Source of the DNA: Chryseobacterium aquifrigidense
GTDB taxonomy: Bacteria > Bacteroidota > Bacteroidia > Flavobacteriales > Weeksellaceae
Assembly (NCBI RefSeq): GCF_006716485.1
Contig: NZ_VFPD01000004.1
Coordinates: 186,001 to 250,000, forward strand
Length of the DNA stretch: 64,000 nt
Reading direction: 5' to 3'
The translations under genes and the position numbers were made by a program. This document shows, piece after piece, positions 17,398 to 26,142 of the stretch. Every line of letters begins with the position of its first letter. Positions within the stretch are counted from its first letter, which is position 1. The notes below the pieces were generated by a model that saw only the letters and a list, made by a program, of their open reading frames with translations, did not search any database and was not told the origin of the DNA.

Positions 17398-18027
17398 TTA
17401 GTCTGCAGCGTATCCCAAAATCGCAAAAACACTTAATAAAAGATTCATTCTCACCTTTTTCTCCGCTTCTTTTGCATAGGTTTCCTCATTTTTGCTCGGA
17501 ACATAGAGCTCATAGAAATTTTTATTCCTGATGACAAATAAAGTGGAGCCGATAATCATGGTAAGAATGTCTTCAGGTTTGGGTGTAAAAGTAAAAACTC
17601 CTGATGCGACACCTTTTTTAATGACTTCGTCCAGTTTTTTCACAAATAGCTGATAGAAATCCAGCAGTTCATCTTTCAGATTTTCTGTATGACGAAGCTC
17701 CTGGGTCACAAAACCATGGAAATAATTATACTTGAAAAGCTGAGAAACGATATATTTAATCATTTCCCGTAATTGCATTTCAGGTTTACCATCCTTGATT
17801 GTATCTGCAAATTCTGAAAAATTCTCTCTGGTTTTCAGTACCCTGTACTGATAGAGATAAGACATCATTTTCTCTTTAGAACCGAAATAATAAGAGATCA
17901 TGGCGACATTGATATTTGCTTTAGAACAAATATCTCTTACAGAAGTTCCCTCGTATCCTTTTTTTGCAATCAGCTCTTCTGCAATATCCAGTATGTGAAT
18001 CTGTTTTTCTGTAAATTTTTTTTTCAT
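17398..18027 (-). CDS. TetR/AcrR-family transcriptional regulator
   Basis: Repressor-type protein of 209 residues. The N-terminal HTH is clear: ILDIAEELIAKKGYEGTSVR then DICSKANINVAMISYYFGSK, the TetR recognition helix. Residues 70-209 form the helical ligand-binding and dimer domain. It is divergent from tatD, and the space between contains a perfect 12-bp palindrome, AAACGATCGTTT, likely its operator, so autoregulation and control of tatD-tcdA are plausible. The ligand is unknown. Confidence 0.92.
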   Translation of the reverse strand: MKKKFTEKQIHILDIAEELIAKKGYEGTSVRDICSKANINVAMISYYFGSKEKMMSYLYQYRVLKTRENFSEFADTIKDGKPEMQLREMIKYIVSQLFKYNYFHGFVTQELRHTENLKDELLDFYQLFVKKLDEVIKKGVASGVFTFTPKPEDILTMIIGSTLFVIRNKNFYELYVPSKNEETYAKEAEKKVRMNLLLSVFAILGYAAD

Positions 18028-18070
18028 GAAGTGTACTTTGAGTAAAGTTAAGAAATTTTTAACACATTTA

Positions 18071-18082
18071 TAAACGATCGTT
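18071..18082. promoter_or_regulatory. Probable TetR operator palindrome
   Basis: AAACGATCGTTT is a perfect 12-bp palindrome, 44 nt from the TetR start and 31 nt before the tatD -7 box. Its position suits repression of both promoters. Confidence 0.6.
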
Positions 18083-18112
18083 TAATAATTTTAAATTAAT
18101 TCTGAAAATACT

Positions 18113-18120
18113 TACTTTTG
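18113..18120 (+). promoter_or_regulatory. -7 box TACTTTTG abutting the tatD start
   Basis: A perfect TAnnTTTG ends only three bases before the ATG at 18124, so transcription should start at or just next to the start codon. The mRNA would be leaderless or nearly so. Confidence 0.55.
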
Positions 18121-18123
18121 ACT

Positions 18124-18750
18124 ATGGACTTTTTTGATTTTCATCATCATAAGAAATATATCAGAAACGGAATTTACAATCTGAACAGTGGACAAATTCC
18201 GCCCGACTTTCCTTATTCTATAGGAATTCATCCCCAGGATATTGATGTTAATAATCTCGAACAGCAGTTTTTATGGATGAAAGGCATGATGTTTCAAAAC
18301 TGTTTTGCTATTGGTGAATGTGGTTTAGATTCTTTGGTTTCTATAGATCAGAAAATCCAGGAAGAAGTTTTCTTAAGACAGATCAGGATGGCTAACGAAG
18401 TCAGAAAACCGATGATTATTCATTGTGTCAGAAAATTTTATGAAGTCATTTCTTTTAAAAAGAAGGCGGAACAGCCCATGATTATTCATGGTTTTAATAA
18501 AAAGCATCAAATTGCAGAAGACCTTCTTGCTAATAATTTTTACCTGAGTTTTGGAAAAGCTGTTTTGTATAATTTATCTTTGCAGGATATTTTAAAAAAC
18601 ACTCCCTTAGACAAATTCTTTTTAGAAACTGACAATGAAGATTTTAACATTGAAGAATTGTATGGTAAGGTTTCAGAAATAAAAGGTATTTCTTTGGAAC
18701 AGCTCAATGAACAAATTTTAGAAAATTTAGAGACAATAAAAAATGGATAA
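18124..18750 (+). CDS. TatD-family metal-dependent hydrolase
   Basis: Short TatD-family protein (208 residues, against about 255 for the usual family), with the metal and catalytic residues still present: the HxH motif near residues 7-9 (DFHHHKK), Glu in IGECGLD, His in MIIHCVRK and MIIHGFNKKH, and Asp in FLETDNE. TatD proteins act as 3'-5' DNA exonucleases or D-aminoacyl-tRNA deacylases; which applies here is not certain. The ATG at 18124 is chosen because an upstream TTG lies inside the -7 box. Its end overlaps the next gene, tcdA, by 8 nt, indicating coupled translation. Confidence 0.87.
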   Translation: MDFFDFHHHKKYIRNGIYNLNSGQIPPDFPYSIGIHPQDIDVNNLEQQFLWMKGMMFQNCFAIGECGLDSLVSIDQKIQEEVFLRQIRMANEVRKPMIIHCVRKFYEVISFKKKAEQPMIIHGFNKKHQIAEDLLANNFYLSFGKAVLYNLSLQDILKNTPLDKFFLETDNEDFNIEELYGKVSEIKGISLEQLNEQILENLETIKNG

Positions 18751-19468
18751 GTACTGGTTGGAAAGAACGGAACTTCTGGTAAAAGAAGAAGGTTTGGAAA
18801 AATTAAATAAGGCCACTGTTTTGGTTGTTGGATTAGGCGGTGTCGGTTCTTTTGCTGCTGAATTTCTGGCAAGAGCCGGTGTAGGAAATATGACGATTGT
18901 GGATGGTGATACAGTAGATATTACGAATATCAACAGACAGTTACCTGCCTTACGTTCTACTGTAGGAAAACATAAAGTAGAAGTTGTAGCCGAAAGACTT
19001 TTAGATATTAATCCTGATCTTAATTTAACCACAATCAATGAGTTTCTAAATCCTGAAAGAATGGATGAAGTTCTGGATTCTGCAAAATTTGATTATGTGT
19101 TGGACTGTATAGACAGCGTTACTCCAAAACTCTGTCTGATTATCGCAGCCAAAAGAAGAAGGATAAAAATCGTAAGTTCAATGGGTGCCGGCGGAAAAAC
19201 CGACCCAAGCAAGGTAATGGTAAGGGACATCAGCAAAACGGAACACTGCCACCTGGCAAGACAAGTAAGAAAAAGGCTGAAAAAGGTAAAAATAGACAAA
19301 GGAGTCCGTTGTGTTTTTGCTAATGATATTCAGGATGAAGAAAGTTTAAAAATGACGGACGGAACTAATTATAAAAGATCTTTTTACGGAACAATAAGCT
19401 ATATGCCAGCAATTTTCGGGTTGTATACTGCTTCAGAAGTGATTAATTATTTATTAAATCAGGATTAA
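18743..19468 (+). CDS. tcdA: tRNA threonylcarbamoyladenosine dehydratase
   Basis: E1-like (ThiF/HesA) enzyme of 241 residues that dehydrates t6A at tRNA position 37 to the cyclic form ct6A using ATP. The nucleotide-binding loop VVGLGGVGSFAAEFLARAGV, the acidic strand IVDGDTVDITNINRQLPA and the LDCIDSVTPKLCLI block are all present. The C-terminus GVRCVFANDIQDEE followed by YGTISYMPAIFGL fits TcdA (CsdL) rather than MoeB/ThiF. It overlaps tatD by 8 nt, a recurrent pairing in Flavobacteriia. Confidence 0.92.
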   Translation: MDKYWLERTELLVKEEGLEKLNKATVLVVGLGGVGSFAAEFLARAGVGNMTIVDGDTVDITNINRQLPALRSTVGKHKVEVVAERLLDINPDLNLTTINEFLNPERMDEVLDSAKFDYVLDCIDSVTPKLCLIIAAKRRRIKIVSSMGAGGKTDPSKVMVRDISKTEHCHLARQVRKRLKKVKIDKGVRCVFANDIQDEESLKMTDGTNYKRSFYGTISYMPAIFGLYTASEVINYLLNQD

Positions 19469-19567
19469 AATATTTTCCAGCTATTTTACAGATTTTACAA
19501 AACGATTTTATGTATTAGTCTGTGAAATCAGCAAGAGAAAAATAAAAACTATATTTACACTCCGTAA

Positions 19568-19939
19568 ATGACAAATTCCAAATATCCCAGAGCAGAAAAG
19601 CTCAAAAAAAACACGGAGATCAGTTTGCTTTTTGAAAAAGGCAAATGGAGAACGAGTGGAAATCTGAGAATTATTATTCTAAAGGATAAACCCAACCTTC
19701 CTGTAGAAGCTGCAAGATTTGGAGTTTCCGTTTCTAAAAGATACTTTAAAAGAGCGGTGCACAGGAATCGCATCAAAAGATTACTGAGAGAATGCTATCG
19801 CCTGAATAAAGATCTTTTCAAACAAGCCTTCGGAGAAAAAACGATGGCAATGCTGTTTTGGGTTTCTTCTGAGATGCCTCCGAAATTCCAGGACGTGGAG
19901 GCGCAGTTTATCAAGCTTTGTGAAGCACAGAAAAAGTAA
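19568..19939 (+). CDS. rnpA: Ribonuclease P protein component
   Basis: Small basic protein of 123 residues that assists the RNase P ribozyme in trimming tRNA 5' ends. The conserved RNR motif is present (AVHRNRIKRLLRECYR), with the upstream FGVSVSKRYFKRAV strand that forms the RNA-binding cleft. Length is typical. Unusually for many bacteria, rpmH is not adjacent. It follows tcdA by about 100 nt; TATATTTA near 19551 is a one-mismatch -7 candidate. Confidence 0.93.
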   Translation: MTNSKYPRAEKLKKNTEISLLFEKGKWRTSGNLRIIILKDKPNLPVEAARFGVSVSKRYFKRAVHRNRIKRLLRECYRLNKDLFKQAFGEKTMAMLFWVSSEMPPKFQDVEAQFIKLCEAQKK

Positions 19940-20022
19940 ACTTTTTATATGGAATGAAGTTTCATATGAATCTTCGCATAGTTTTTGTACTTTTAGGGAA
20001 AACAATAAATCTGAAAATTAAT

Positions 20023-20631
20023 ATGTTAGAGAATGTTCCCTATTTTTCCTATATAATCAGTGCATTTATCGGTATTGGATTGGCGGCAGCTACAGGCTTC
20101 CGGGTATTCCTTCCCATGTTTGTTGTAAGCCTTGCTTCTTATTTTAACTGGATTCCGATGAATGAGCATTTTGAATGGCTTGCGGGTCTCCCTACGCTTA
20201 TTACAACAGGAATAGCCACTATTATTGAGATATTGGCTTATTACATCCCTTTTGTCGATCATTTACTGGATACTGTTTCTATTCCCATGGCAACAGTGGC
20301 AGGCTCCATATTATTTGCCAGTCAGTTTGCTGAACTTGGGACTTTTCCACAATGGGCACTGGCCTTAATTGCCGGTGGAGGAACAGCAGCTACTATCAGT
20401 TCCGGATTTGCAGGAATAAGGGCTGCATCTACAGCGACTACAGGAGGTTTGGGAAATTCCATGGTAGGAACAACGGAGACAGCGGGCGCGGGTATTATGT
20501 CTATCCTTGCGATGGCAGCTCCGGTATTGGCCGCAATATTTGCCATCATTACCTTAATTGTTGTTATTGTATTTGGGCGAAAGGCCTGGAAAAAATTAAG
20601 AAGCAGTAAAAGCAATTCTCAAAAGTTATAA
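20023..20631 (+). CDS. DUF4126 family membrane protein
   Basis: Membrane protein of 202 residues with about five hydrophobic segments. Glycine/alanine-rich helices such as GIGLAAATGFRVFLPMFVVS and the segment AATISSGFAGIRAASTATTG match the DUF4126 family, whose function is unknown. The ATG at 20023 is preferred to a start at 19954 since the first membrane helix begins right after it and the upstream extension has no family-like sequence. A strong terminator follows. It may be co-transcribed with rnpA. Confidence 0.8.
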   Translation: MLENVPYFSYIISAFIGIGLAAATGFRVFLPMFVVSLASYFNWIPMNEHFEWLAGLPTLITTGIATIIEILAYYIPFVDHLLDTVSIPMATVAGSILFASQFAELGTFPQWALALIAGGGTAATISSGFAGIRAASTATTGGLGNSMVGTTETAGAGIMSILAMAAPVLAAIFAIITLIVVIVFGRKAWKKLRSSKSNSQKL

Positions 20632-20638
20632 AACAAAA

Positions 20639-20667
20639 AAAAGGTACTGTTATAAGCAGTACCTTTT
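20639..20667. terminator. Bidirectional terminator
   Basis: AAAAGGTACTG and CAGTACCTTTT form an 11-bp stem with a 7-nt loop between the convergent DUF4126 gene and the Glu-rich repeat gene. Confidence 0.8.
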
Positions 20668-20670
20668 ATT

Positions 20671-22758
20671 TTAATTTTTACTTCTGAAGTCCTTAATATC
20701 CTGAATTCTGGATTCAAAATATTCTTTTTTCTCAGGACTCTTTTTGATTAATATTTCAAACGCTTTTATTGCCTTTGTATATAGTTTCTGCTCAAAATAA
20801 AGGTTAGCCAATGTCTCCGTCATCAAATGCGAGATATCATCATTCTTTTCTTTTACAACATAGGTACTTTCTTCTTTTAACTGACTGATTCTAGGATTGT
20901 TCTCAATGAAATTCTCAATAGCTTTTTCTTTGATTTCTGATTTTTCCTTTTCAATCTCTTCTGTTCTGTCAATCTTAAGCCAGCTCTGCCACGTATTGAT
21001 AAAACCAGGAACGTTGCTGTCTAATGATGATTGAGTCGTATTTTTCATAGTAACCTCCTGCACTTTGTCTACAGGTTCTTCTTTCTTTTCTTCAACCTTA
21101 AGGGTAGAAATATCGGCCCCGAAGAATGAAACATTCATCACAGGAACATCTTCTTTTAAAGTTCCTGTTTTTTCTTCTCCAGTTGATTCCATTGGAGCAG
21201 CATTATCTTCTTTAGCTTCAGAAGTTTCCGCTATTGGTAAAACTTCTTCCTGAACAGCTTCGGGAGATTGTGTCTCTTCAATAATACCTTCATCTGTAAC
21301 AGGAGTTACTTCCACTGCCGGCGTTTTTATTTCAGGAGTTGATACCTGTTCCGGCTTACTGATTAAAGAATCCGGCATATTGGATTCCACACTCATTGGT
21401 TTCCATGCAGATTGCACTTCAGGAGTTTCTTCTATTTTTTCTTCTGCAACTTCAGAATTAGCTTCTTCTACAGGTAATTGATTCTCAACAGCTTCTTTCT
21501 GCAGCGGCTCTTCTTTGATTTCTGCAGGCTTGTCTTCACTGGTGGACCAAAAATGAAAATTCTGGGTTTCCGCGAAGCTAATTTCATGATCTTCAGCTAT
21601 TTCAGGCTCTATTGCTTCTTCTTGTGGAACAGGCTTAGCTTCTTTCATTTTTTTCTCAACCTCTTCAATCAGGCGTCTCATTTCCTCCTCGTGTTTGTTC
21701 ACATTCGGTTTGGAAATTTCAACGGTCTCCGCTATTTCCTCGTTGTTGGCCTGGATCTTAACGTCCGGCATAAATGAATCTGTTCCATGGAAGCTTACTT
21801 CAGCATCAGATAATTCCACTGAAGGCACTTCTTCATTACTTCTTTCTTTTACAACAGAAATCTGATCTTCGTTGACAATCATTTCCGGTGTAAAATTTTC
21901 TCCAGCTTCCTGTTCTTCTTCAGCCTGTATTTCCACTTGTTCAACAGGCTCTTGCTCAGCAACAATTTCAGTTTCGTGAGCTGCTGATTCTGCTTTTACA
22001 GACTCTTCTTCAATATTAACTTCCGGTACTAAGGGTGCTATTTCGTGAAAACTGATATTTTCTTCTTCTTCAACCTTTTCTTCTTCTTTTTCGGAAGAAA
22101 TCTGTTCTTCGTGAATGATGGTTTCCGGTGTAAATTCCTCTCCACCATTTTCCTCAGCTTCAACCTGCACAGGCTCTACTTTCTCCTGATCCGGTCCTTC
22201 AACTACAGGCTCAGCCTTCTGGGTTACCAGAGTTCCCGATTCAAGGGTAGATTCAATATCTATCGTCTCAGAATTTTCCTCATCCAGGAAGTTTTCTTCT
22301 CCTTCAAATAAAATTCTGTTTCGCTCACCATTTATGTAAATGTGCTTAACGTCTTGCAAAGTCGGTAAAACACAAGTATTCTCTTTTTCCTCTAGTGGCT
22401 TTTCCAAAGAAACGTCCTCTTCTCTTTTGATAGGAAAGGGTTTCGCCTTTGGTGTAAATTGAGAAGGTTTTTCAATTGTTTTAGAAAGCTTTTTCTCTTC
22501 AACAATTTCAGGTTTAGCCTCCTGTCTGATCTTTCCATTGATCAGCTGATATAGAATCTTTTTATCAGTAGTATATGCTGCCGTAGTGGAAAGCTCTTTC
22601 TGATAATTTTCTTTTTCATACAGATGCACCCCATACAGGTGAAGTGCCCTGATATTCTGAATATAAGGAAAAGTGTGAATCTCTTCTTTCAAAAGACCAA
22701 GGTCTTCGGACTGAATATTTTTCGGATTTTTTATTAATTCTAAAACTCTCGGATTCAT
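20671..22758 (-). CDS. Large Glu-rich repeat protein with C-terminal TPR-like end
   Basis: Unrecognised protein of 695 residues. Residues 1-80 are a helical domain (MNPRVLELIKNPKNIQSEDL and a Tyr-rich helix). Residues 90-580 are very acidic and contain degenerate repeats: an FTPE-(T/M)-I-(I/V)-x-E-(E/D)-QIS block occurs twice, and an (I/V)-SFxx-(T/I/A) block at least four times (VSFHGTDSF, ISFHEIAPL, ISFAETQNF, VSFFGADIS). The last 80 residues resemble a TPR unit (LANLYFEQKLYTKAIKAFEI). No signal peptide or membrane helix is present, so it is cytosolic. It starts one base after the lptE stop and is last in the miaB-to-lptE block. Confidence 0.75.
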   Translation of the reverse strand: MNPRVLELIKNPKNIQSEDLGLLKEEIHTFPYIQNIRALHLYGVHLYEKENYQKELSTTAAYTTDKKILYQLINGKIRQEAKPEIVEEKKLSKTIEKPSQFTPKAKPFPIKREEDVSLEKPLEEKENTCVLPTLQDVKHIYINGERNRILFEGEENFLDEENSETIDIESTLESGTLVTQKAEPVVEGPDQEKVEPVQVEAEENGGEEFTPETIIHEEQISSEKEEEKVEEEENISFHEIAPLVPEVNIEEESVKAESAAHETEIVAEQEPVEQVEIQAEEEQEAGENFTPEMIVNEDQISVVKERSNEEVPSVELSDAEVSFHGTDSFMPDVKIQANNEEIAETVEISKPNVNKHEEEMRRLIEEVEKKMKEAKPVPQEEAIEPEIAEDHEISFAETQNFHFWSTSEDKPAEIKEEPLQKEAVENQLPVEEANSEVAEEKIEETPEVQSAWKPMSVESNMPDSLISKPEQVSTPEIKTPAVEVTPVTDEGIIEETQSPEAVQEEVLPIAETSEAKEDNAAPMESTGEEKTGTLKEDVPVMNVSFFGADISTLKVEEKKEEPVDKVQEVTMKNTTQSSLDSNVPGFINTWQSWLKIDRTEEIEKEKSEIKEKAIENFIENNPRISQLKEESTYVVKEKNDDISHLMTETLANLYFEQKLYTKAIKAFEILIKKSPEKKEYFESRIQDIKDFRSKN

Positions 22759-22759
22759 C

Positions 22760-23311
22760 TTACCAATTCGCTACAATGTCGTTAAATATCTTGTTAATAA
22801 TTCTATCTGTTACCAGTTTTACCTGCTGGTCTTCGATCTGGCTTAGAGATACATCACTGTTGAAAGCCGCTTCATCAGAGTATGTTCTGTCAAAACTTGC
22901 ATCCGGATGAATTTTGTTTTCATAATGTACCTTTACGGTAATCGTAAGTTTATTCTGTGCCTGCTGAATCACTCCACCAGAAGGGTTTGTCTGGGTATTG
23001 GAACTGATTGTGGTAGGGGTAATGGAATAGTCTGTAATTTCACCTTCTATCAGGATATCCGGATTTTCTTTTGTTCCTTTCAAAGTGGTTCTCTGAAGGA
23101 ATCTGTTTTGTATTGCTGTAGAAAACTGTTGGGATAATGCCGGGTTTACAAGAGGTGCATTATTGGGAAATTCATTGATCTGAACTGTTTTCTCGTCTGT
23201 AAGAGACGATCCCGTAAAACTGTAACATGAATTTAAAACTCCCAGCAACGCAAAAAGCATTCCCGTTAACAGTGATTGTTTCAGGCTGATATTGTTAATT
23301 TTAAAGTTCAT
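22760..23311 (-). CDS. lptE: LptE-family LPS-assembly lipoprotein
   Basis: Bacteroidota LptE protein, partner of the LptD barrel that delivers LPS to the outer leaflet. The signal peptide ends in a lipobox (GVLNSC at about residue 29), followed by YSFTGSSLTDEKTVQINEFP, a conserved start of this family. The rest is a small alpha/beta domain of about 150 residues with ILIEGEITDYSITPT. The frame extends further upstream, but the ATG at 23311 gives a proper signal peptide and only 11 nt of overlap with the preceding gene. Gene order (sigma-54 activator, membrane protein, lptE) supports the call. Confidence 0.88.
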   Translation of the reverse strand: MNFKINNISLKQSLLTGMLFALLGVLNSCYSFTGSSLTDEKTVQINEFPNNAPLVNPALSQQFSTAIQNRFLQRTTLKGTKENPDILIEGEITDYSITPTTISSNTQTNPSGGVIQQAQNKLTITVKVHYENKIHPDASFDRTYSDEAAFNSDVSLSQIEDQQVKLVTDRIINKIFNDIVANW

Positions 23312-24005
23312 TTTTAGATCCGATTTCAATAATTTCATCATACTCAATTTGTTGAATAGCATCTTCATAAGCAAAATAATTCGCTGTATATAAAAACGGT
23401 AAGGTAAGAAAAATTCCTATCCCGCAGGCAACAATACCAATCTGGGACAAAATACTTACTACCAATGAGAAAAGGAAGATTGACAATAAATTTCCTTTGG
23501 TCATTATTTTTGAAATATTCCAGGCTTCTTTCACTTCTTTGATTCCTTTAAGACTGATTAATGGAATGATATAAAAGCCTTTTAATACAAAGTAATATAT
23601 AGCTGCTATTAATAAAAATATATATGGAAACACAAAAAGTGCAACCATTGGATTGGGTTCATGACTATCAGATAATGCACCTGATATACCCAGCACAGCC
23701 AATAAAGGAATGTAAAGTAATAAAACACCTCCAAAAATAATTAACTGCAGCATAAAATAAGGCATGAAATCTTTGAAATCAAAAATATCTCCCGGGCTTG
23801 CCGGCTGACTTCTGTTCAGCCTTTGAAGGTATTTGTACATATTGCCCATTGCAAGCAGTCCACAGAATGGAATAATAGACATCACAAAGCATGCTAAAAA
23901 TGCCAGGAAAATATTTCCGAAATCTTTCTTTAAAAGTTCGACTCCTTTGTTAATGTATTCTCCGAGTTTAAAATTGATCGGCTTAGGTGTTAAATTGACT
24001 TTCAT
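23301..24005 (-). CDS. Multi-pass membrane protein of unknown function
   Basis: Protein of 234 residues with five or six membrane helices and no signal peptide. The N-terminus (PKPINFKLGEYINKGVELLK followed by KDFGNIFLAFLACFV) is an amphipathic lead-in to the first helix, and the sequence has a repeated hairpin layout with GFYIIPLISLKGIKEVKEAW between helices 4 and 5. This is reminiscent of glycerophosphoryl-diester-phosphodiesterase membrane domains or DUF975-like proteins, but I cannot assign it. It lies 13 nt after the sigma-54 activator and overlaps lptE by 11 nt, so it is translated as part of the same unit. Confidence 0.7.
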   Translation of the reverse strand: MKVNLTPKPINFKLGEYINKGVELLKKDFGNIFLAFLACFVMSIIPFCGLLAMGNMYKYLQRLNRSQPASPGDIFDFKDFMPYFMLQLIIFGGVLLLYIPLLAVLGISGALSDSHEPNPMVALFVFPYIFLLIAAIYYFVLKGFYIIPLISLKGIKEVKEAWNISKIMTKGNLLSIFLFSLVVSILSQIGIVACGIGIFLTLPFLYTANYFAYEDAIQQIEYDEIIEIGSKNEL

Positions 24006-24018
24006 TATTTATGTTGTG

Positions 24019-25308
24019 CTAATCTTCCAGGTTATATTGTTTTATTTTTCTGTATAAAGTTCTTTGTGAGATTCCCAGCTCATCTGCCGCTCTGTTCCTA
24101 CGTCCTTTATGCTTCTCCAAAGCTTTGATAATCAAATCTTTTTCGTTATTTTGAAGAGAAAGGGATTCTGGTCTGTTTTCTTCAATTTCGATATCTTCAA
24201 TATCTTCATAGCTGTCGTCAGGAGTTGAGATAATCGTGGGAGTCTGAACAGCAGGCGTATCATTATTATTTTCAAAATATAACATTGACCCGGAATTCAC
24301 TTGCGGCTGACTATCAGAAGTATAAATTCTGTTAATCAGGTTTTTCTCATGGTTGCTCAGATCTGCTGTTCCTCTGTTCTTGATTAATTCCGAAGTTAAG
24401 GATTTTAAATCATTAATATCATTCCTCATATCGAACAGAATTTTATACATGATTTCCCTTTCACTTCCGAAGTCGCTCTGCTTAGGGGTGCTTGGAGTAT
24501 TTACCACCATCGGAAGATGGGTTTCCATAGGAATATACTCAGCAAGTTTCTCAGCAGTGATATTTCTGTTCCTTTCCACAACGGTCATCTGCTCTACTAA
24601 ATTTCTTAGCTGGCGGACGTTCCCCGGGAAGGAATAACTTTCTATGTAATGAACAGCACTCTGCTCCAGTTCCAGTTCCGGCATTCTGTATTTTTCCGCA
24701 AAGTCTATGGCAAATTTTCTGAATAGCAAATGGATATCTCCTTTTCTTTCTCTCAAAGGCGGCATATCAATCTGAACGGTATTCAAACGGTAATACAAAT
24801 CCTCACGGAATCTTCCATCATGGATAGCTTTCATCATATTAACGTTGGTAGCTGCCACAATTCTCACATTGGTTTTCTGTACCTGTGACGAACCCACTTT
24901 CATAAATTCACCACTTTCCAGCACTCTTAAAAGACGAACCTGGGTCTGTAGAGGAAGTTCTCCTACCTCATCCAGAAAGATGGTTCCGCCGTCTGCTACT
25001 TCAAAATATCCTTTTCTGGTAGCGGTGGCTCCTGTAAAAGCTCCTTTTTCGTGCCCGAACAGCTCAGAGTCTATGGTTCCTTCCGGAATTGCTCCACAGT
25101 TTACCACAATATAAGGCTGATGTTTTCTTCTGGATTCTGAATGAATGATTTTCGGAATAAATTCTTTTCCTACTCCACTTTCTCCAATCACCAGTACAGA
25201 AATATCTGTAGGGGCCACCTGAATAGATTTTTCCAGGGCACGATTGAGTGCGGGAAAGTTTCCGATAATTCCGAAACGGTTTTTTATGTTTTGTAGCTCG
25301 TTGCTCAT
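24019..25308 (-). CDS. Sigma-54-dependent activator (AAA+ and Fis domains only)
   Basis: Transcription activator of 429 residues. The AAA+ domain starts almost at the N-terminus: Walker A GESGVGKE at 42-49, the sigma-54 contact loop GAFTGA at 89-94 and Walker B FLDEVGELPLQTQ near 110. A linker of about 130 residues follows and then a Fis-type HTH (KGRRNRAADELGISQRTLYR) at the end. There is no receiver, GAF or PAS domain, so signal input must come from a partner protein or from expression level. It stands directly upstream of the membrane protein and lptE. Its role in activating envelope genes is inferred from position only. Confidence 0.9.
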   Translation of the reverse strand: MSNELQNIKNRFGIIGNFPALNRALEKSIQVAPTDISVLVIGESGVGKEFIPKIIHSESRRKHQPYIVVNCGAIPEGTIDSELFGHEKGAFTGATATRKGYFEVADGGTIFLDEVGELPLQTQVRLLRVLESGEFMKVGSSQVQKTNVRIVAATNVNMMKAIHDGRFREDLYYRLNTVQIDMPPLRERKGDIHLLFRKFAIDFAEKYRMPELELEQSAVHYIESYSFPGNVRQLRNLVEQMTVVERNRNITAEKLAEYIPMETHLPMVVNTPSTPKQSDFGSEREIMYKILFDMRNDINDLKSLTSELIKNRGTADLSNHEKNLINRIYTSDSQPQVNSGSMLYFENNNDTPAVQTPTIISTPDDSYEDIEDIEIEENRPESLSLQNNEKDLIIKALEKHKGRRNRAADELGISQRTLYRKIKQYNLED

Positions 25309-25344
25309 AAGTAAATTTTTGATTATTGATTTAATGTTAATCTT

Positions 25345-26142
25345 CTACAGCGCTTCAATCTGTTGTCTGTAGACTTTGTTAAAGTGATGAGTATAGACAT
25401 CTTTCATAGTCTTTCCTTCATCATACGTTTGCAGGGCTAACATTTTTAAATCCAAATAATCTTTGTTTCTGATCTTAGAAACTTTACTTTTAAAGTATAT
25501 ATTCTCGGCAAAGTTGTATTCTTTGCTTTGTTTTTCAAAATTTTCCAGGGCCTTGTCATATCTTCCCAGCTCAAAATAGGTAACCCCAAGCTGATAATGA
25601 TCGAACATTCCCTTCACATAACCTCTGGTAGCCAGAAGCCTTTCTATAATCCCAGCCGCTTTTTCTTTCTGTCCTAAAGTACTGTAGGACATAGCTCTCA
25701 CTACATCCAGATTATAGTCTCCGTTTTGAGATCTTCCCAAATCTCCGGTGTAGTATTTTTTTAATCCTTCTAAATCCTGAATGGCACCTTTATAGTCTCT
25801 CAAGAACTGAAACTTTGTCCAGCCTCTGTAGCCAAGATGCATTTTAGGATCTAAGGCAACTGCTTTATCAATTAGAATCTTCCAGGTTATGAAATCTCCG
25901 TTTTTAAGATATGGAACTGCTTTTTCCATATAAGCATGGGAGAAATCGGGGCACAATTCAATGGCTTTATCGAAACCTTCCTGAGATTCTGCGAAACCTT
26001 GTAAATCTGAAGCCCAGTTGTATAACTCACACGCTTTTTTGCAGTTCTCACCCTCTACTGCATTACAGTTGACCTGTGCAATAGTATTGGTGTAAACGAT
26101 AAGTAACAAAAAGCTAAGGTAATACCTCTGAAACTTTTCCAT
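25345..26142 (-). CDS. Secreted tetratricopeptide repeat protein
   Basis: Protein of 265 residues with a signal peptide (ending NTIAQVN) and two early Cys pairs (VNCNAVEGENCKKACELYNW). Residues 45-240 form TPR-like helices, e.g. AIELCPDFSHAYMEKAVPYL, LGYRGWTKFQFLRDYKGAIQ and YDKALENFEKQSKEY. It probably binds partner proteins in the periplasm. A TTG start at 26148 is possible, but the ATG at 26142 is better. The start overlaps the end of a coding-like frame on the same strand by 29 nt, and the sigma-54 activator starts 36 nt downstream. Confidence 0.8.
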   Translation of the reverse strand: MEKFQRYYLSFLLLIVYTNTIAQVNCNAVEGENCKKACELYNWASDLQGFAESQEGFDKAIELCPDFSHAYMEKAVPYLKNGDFITWKILIDKAVALDPKMHLGYRGWTKFQFLRDYKGAIQDLEGLKKYYTGDLGRSQNGDYNLDVVRAMSYSTLGQKEKAAGIIERLLATRGYVKGMFDHYQLGVTYFELGRYDKALENFEKQSKEYNFAENIYFKSKVSKIRNKDYLDLKMLALQTYDEGKTMKDVYTHHFNKVYRQQIEAL

